Below, piece after piece: positions 62,962 to 64,000 of a stretch of DNA of 64,000 nucleotides (its first letter is position 1; the number at the start of each line of letters is the position of its first letter). The stretch lies in contig JAQXVY010000022.1 in assembly GCA_029225165.1 (NCBI GenBank), positions 1 to 64,000 on the forward strand, written 5' to 3'. The position numbers were made by a program, and so were the translations under genes. The stretch comes from Oscillospiraceae bacterium. GTDB lineage: Bacteria; Bacillota; Clostridia; Oscillospirales; Acutalibacteraceae. A model generated the notes under the pieces. It saw only the letters and a program-made list of their open reading frames with translations. It had not been told where the DNA came from and did no database searches.

Positions 62962-64000
62962 TTAATTCGCGATTAAGTATATTCTGTTTTCATCAAAACA
63001 AATATCTGTTGTATGGTTATAGATTTGAATTAAATCTTTCATTTTTTCTATAAAAATACTGGTGTTAGGGTTATTGATTTTTGCGAAAGATTTTATACAA
63101 TCCTTATTCATATCGTTTGCAGTACCCTCCAAATGGGAACCGCTATCCTGTAAAAATTCATCAACAGGGCCTTCTTTTATGAAAGGAATACTGCCAATAA
63201 ATTTACCAACTGCCTTACTGGCACAACCAATCCCTTTCAAAACATTAGTTTCTAATGAGGAAGTACTCATTTTTTCTAAATATACAGAACACTGTGTATG
63301 AAGATTTCGATATGTCATAGATTGACTTTCAATCTCATTTTTTATGTCATCAATGTATTCTTCTTTGAAATTCCCACTAAGCATTACTTCGATTAGTGAT
63401 GCTAAAGAAAATGTATATAATGATAATCGGTAATATTTGAATTTCTTTACTAAATCTTCAAGAGTAGAAGTCACAGAGTGTTGGGAAACAATGAATTGCT
63501 TTGAGTCAATTATCTCGTTAATTTTCTTTTGATACGAGGTCATATGCTTTCTTGCAGTCCTTTGAATATCAAGAACCAACTTGTGATTGCTCGTAACAAA
63601 ATGTTTGTTGTCCCAATTAAATTTATAATTTGATATAATTTTAGTTAATGTTTCTACATCAGCCTCAATTTCTGATTCTTTTTCGGTTTCTAAAAATGAT
63701 AGAATTTGCTTTTGCATTTCTGCAATATCACCTAACTGTTTTTCAATAGAAGCTAAGGCAACAGCAATCATCATTGTGGCTGGATCTATCGGCATTACAG
63801 TCTTACTTTTTGATGAAATTGAACCTACTTCTTTTAGTTTTGCCATTTTTGATTTACCATCTAAGGTTTTTATAGCGCCCCAATTAGTACCATCTTTAGC
63901 TTTTTTCAAAGCATCCCCTAAACCGGCATTGGCAAGTTTAAATAGACCCGTTGTGTTAATGTCATTGGTTTGTGTAACAGTCCTTAAAGCAGGAATAAGC
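62962..64000 (-). CDS. Unidentified protein, 5' end outside the window
   Basis: The frame stays open to the right edge (upstream codons read GLFKLANAGLGDALKKAKDG), so the true start lies beyond 64000. The visible 345 residues have a short hydrophobic stretch (PATMMIAVALASIEKQLG), then a long helical, charged region, and a Gly-rich segment near the end (VLKGIGCASKAVGKFIGSIPF). I recognise no family. There is no signal peptide in the visible part. Confidence 0.6.
   Translation of the reverse strand, partial: LIPALRTVTQTNDINTTGLFKLANAGLGDALKKAKDGTNWGAIKTLDGKSKMAKLKEVGSISSKSKTVMPIDPATMMIAVALASIEKQLGDIAEMQKQILSFLETEKESEIEADVETLTKIISNYKFNWDNKHFVTSNHKLVLDIQRTARKHMTSYQKKINEIIDSKQFIVSQHSVTSTLEDLVKKFKYYRLSLYTFSLASLIEVMLSGNFKEEYIDDIKNEIESQSMTYRNLHTQCSVYLEKMSTSSLETNVLKGIGCASKAVGKFIGSIPFIKEGPVDEFLQDSGSHLEGTANDMNKDCIKSFAKINNPNTSIFIEKMKDLIQIYNHTTDICFDENRIYLIAN

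Overview
The window looks like the chromosome of a low-GC Gram-positive gut Clostridium of the Ruminococcus/Oscillospiraceae type. This is inferred from consensus -35/-10 promoters and strong AGGAGG-type ribosome binding sites, a class B sortase with an SPxTG-type substrate, dockerin modules next to a secreted GH13 amylase with a starch-binding domain, and an FtsK/YgiQ/TyrS/UppP/TepA set. No species can be named from sequence alone.

Left half (1 to about 34.3 kb) is backbone. It carries hisC-hisD-hisB; a cell-surface block (sortase substrate, sortase B, LytR-CpsA-Psr protein, small membrane protein); an AMP-forming acyl-CoA synthetase; a CorC/HlyC-type membrane protein divergent from tepA-uppP; ftsK-ygiQ; tyrS; mscL with an added zinc ribbon; an NlpC/P60 wall hydrolase; an SDR oxidoreductase; tRNA-Arg(CCT); a zeta-toxin-like kinase; a phage-type replication gene broken by, or using, a -1 frameshift; a large secreted repeat protein; a lipoprotein and a dockerin protein; and a dockerin-GH13-CBM20 amylase. 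Intergenic spaces here hold 11 copies of one ~146-bp dispersed repeat plus other small inverted-repeat elements.

Right half (about 34.36 kb to at least 62.5 kb) looks like an integrated defence island. It starts at a 13-nt tRNA 3' end that still has its terminator but has lost the tRNA body. It carries an integrase/excisionase pair and contains none of the 11 dispersed repeats. Cargo: an AAA/DUF4143 ATPase behind four 33-bp iterons; a nucleotidyltransferase two-gene module; a split HipBST toxin-antitoxin set between palindrome-rich direct repeats; an orphan Phd antitoxin; a MazG-like protein coupled to a nuclease-helicase; a type I restriction system (hsdM, hsdS, silent hsdS cassette, hsdR) with its own tyrosine recombinase; a J-domain/HIRAN operon; a small gene behind a leader-peptide/terminator attenuator; and a coiled-coil McrB-like ATPase with a DUF2357/PD-(D/E)XK partner. 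An unidentified gene runs off the right edge.

The points most worth following are the recombination sites shared by the hsdS repeats and the inverted repeats around the recombinase, the attenuator upstream of an unknown 105-aa gene, the McrBC-like coiled-coil pair, the HipBST cassette with its triple-palindrome repeats, and the in-phase A AAA AAG slippery site in the phage-type gene.
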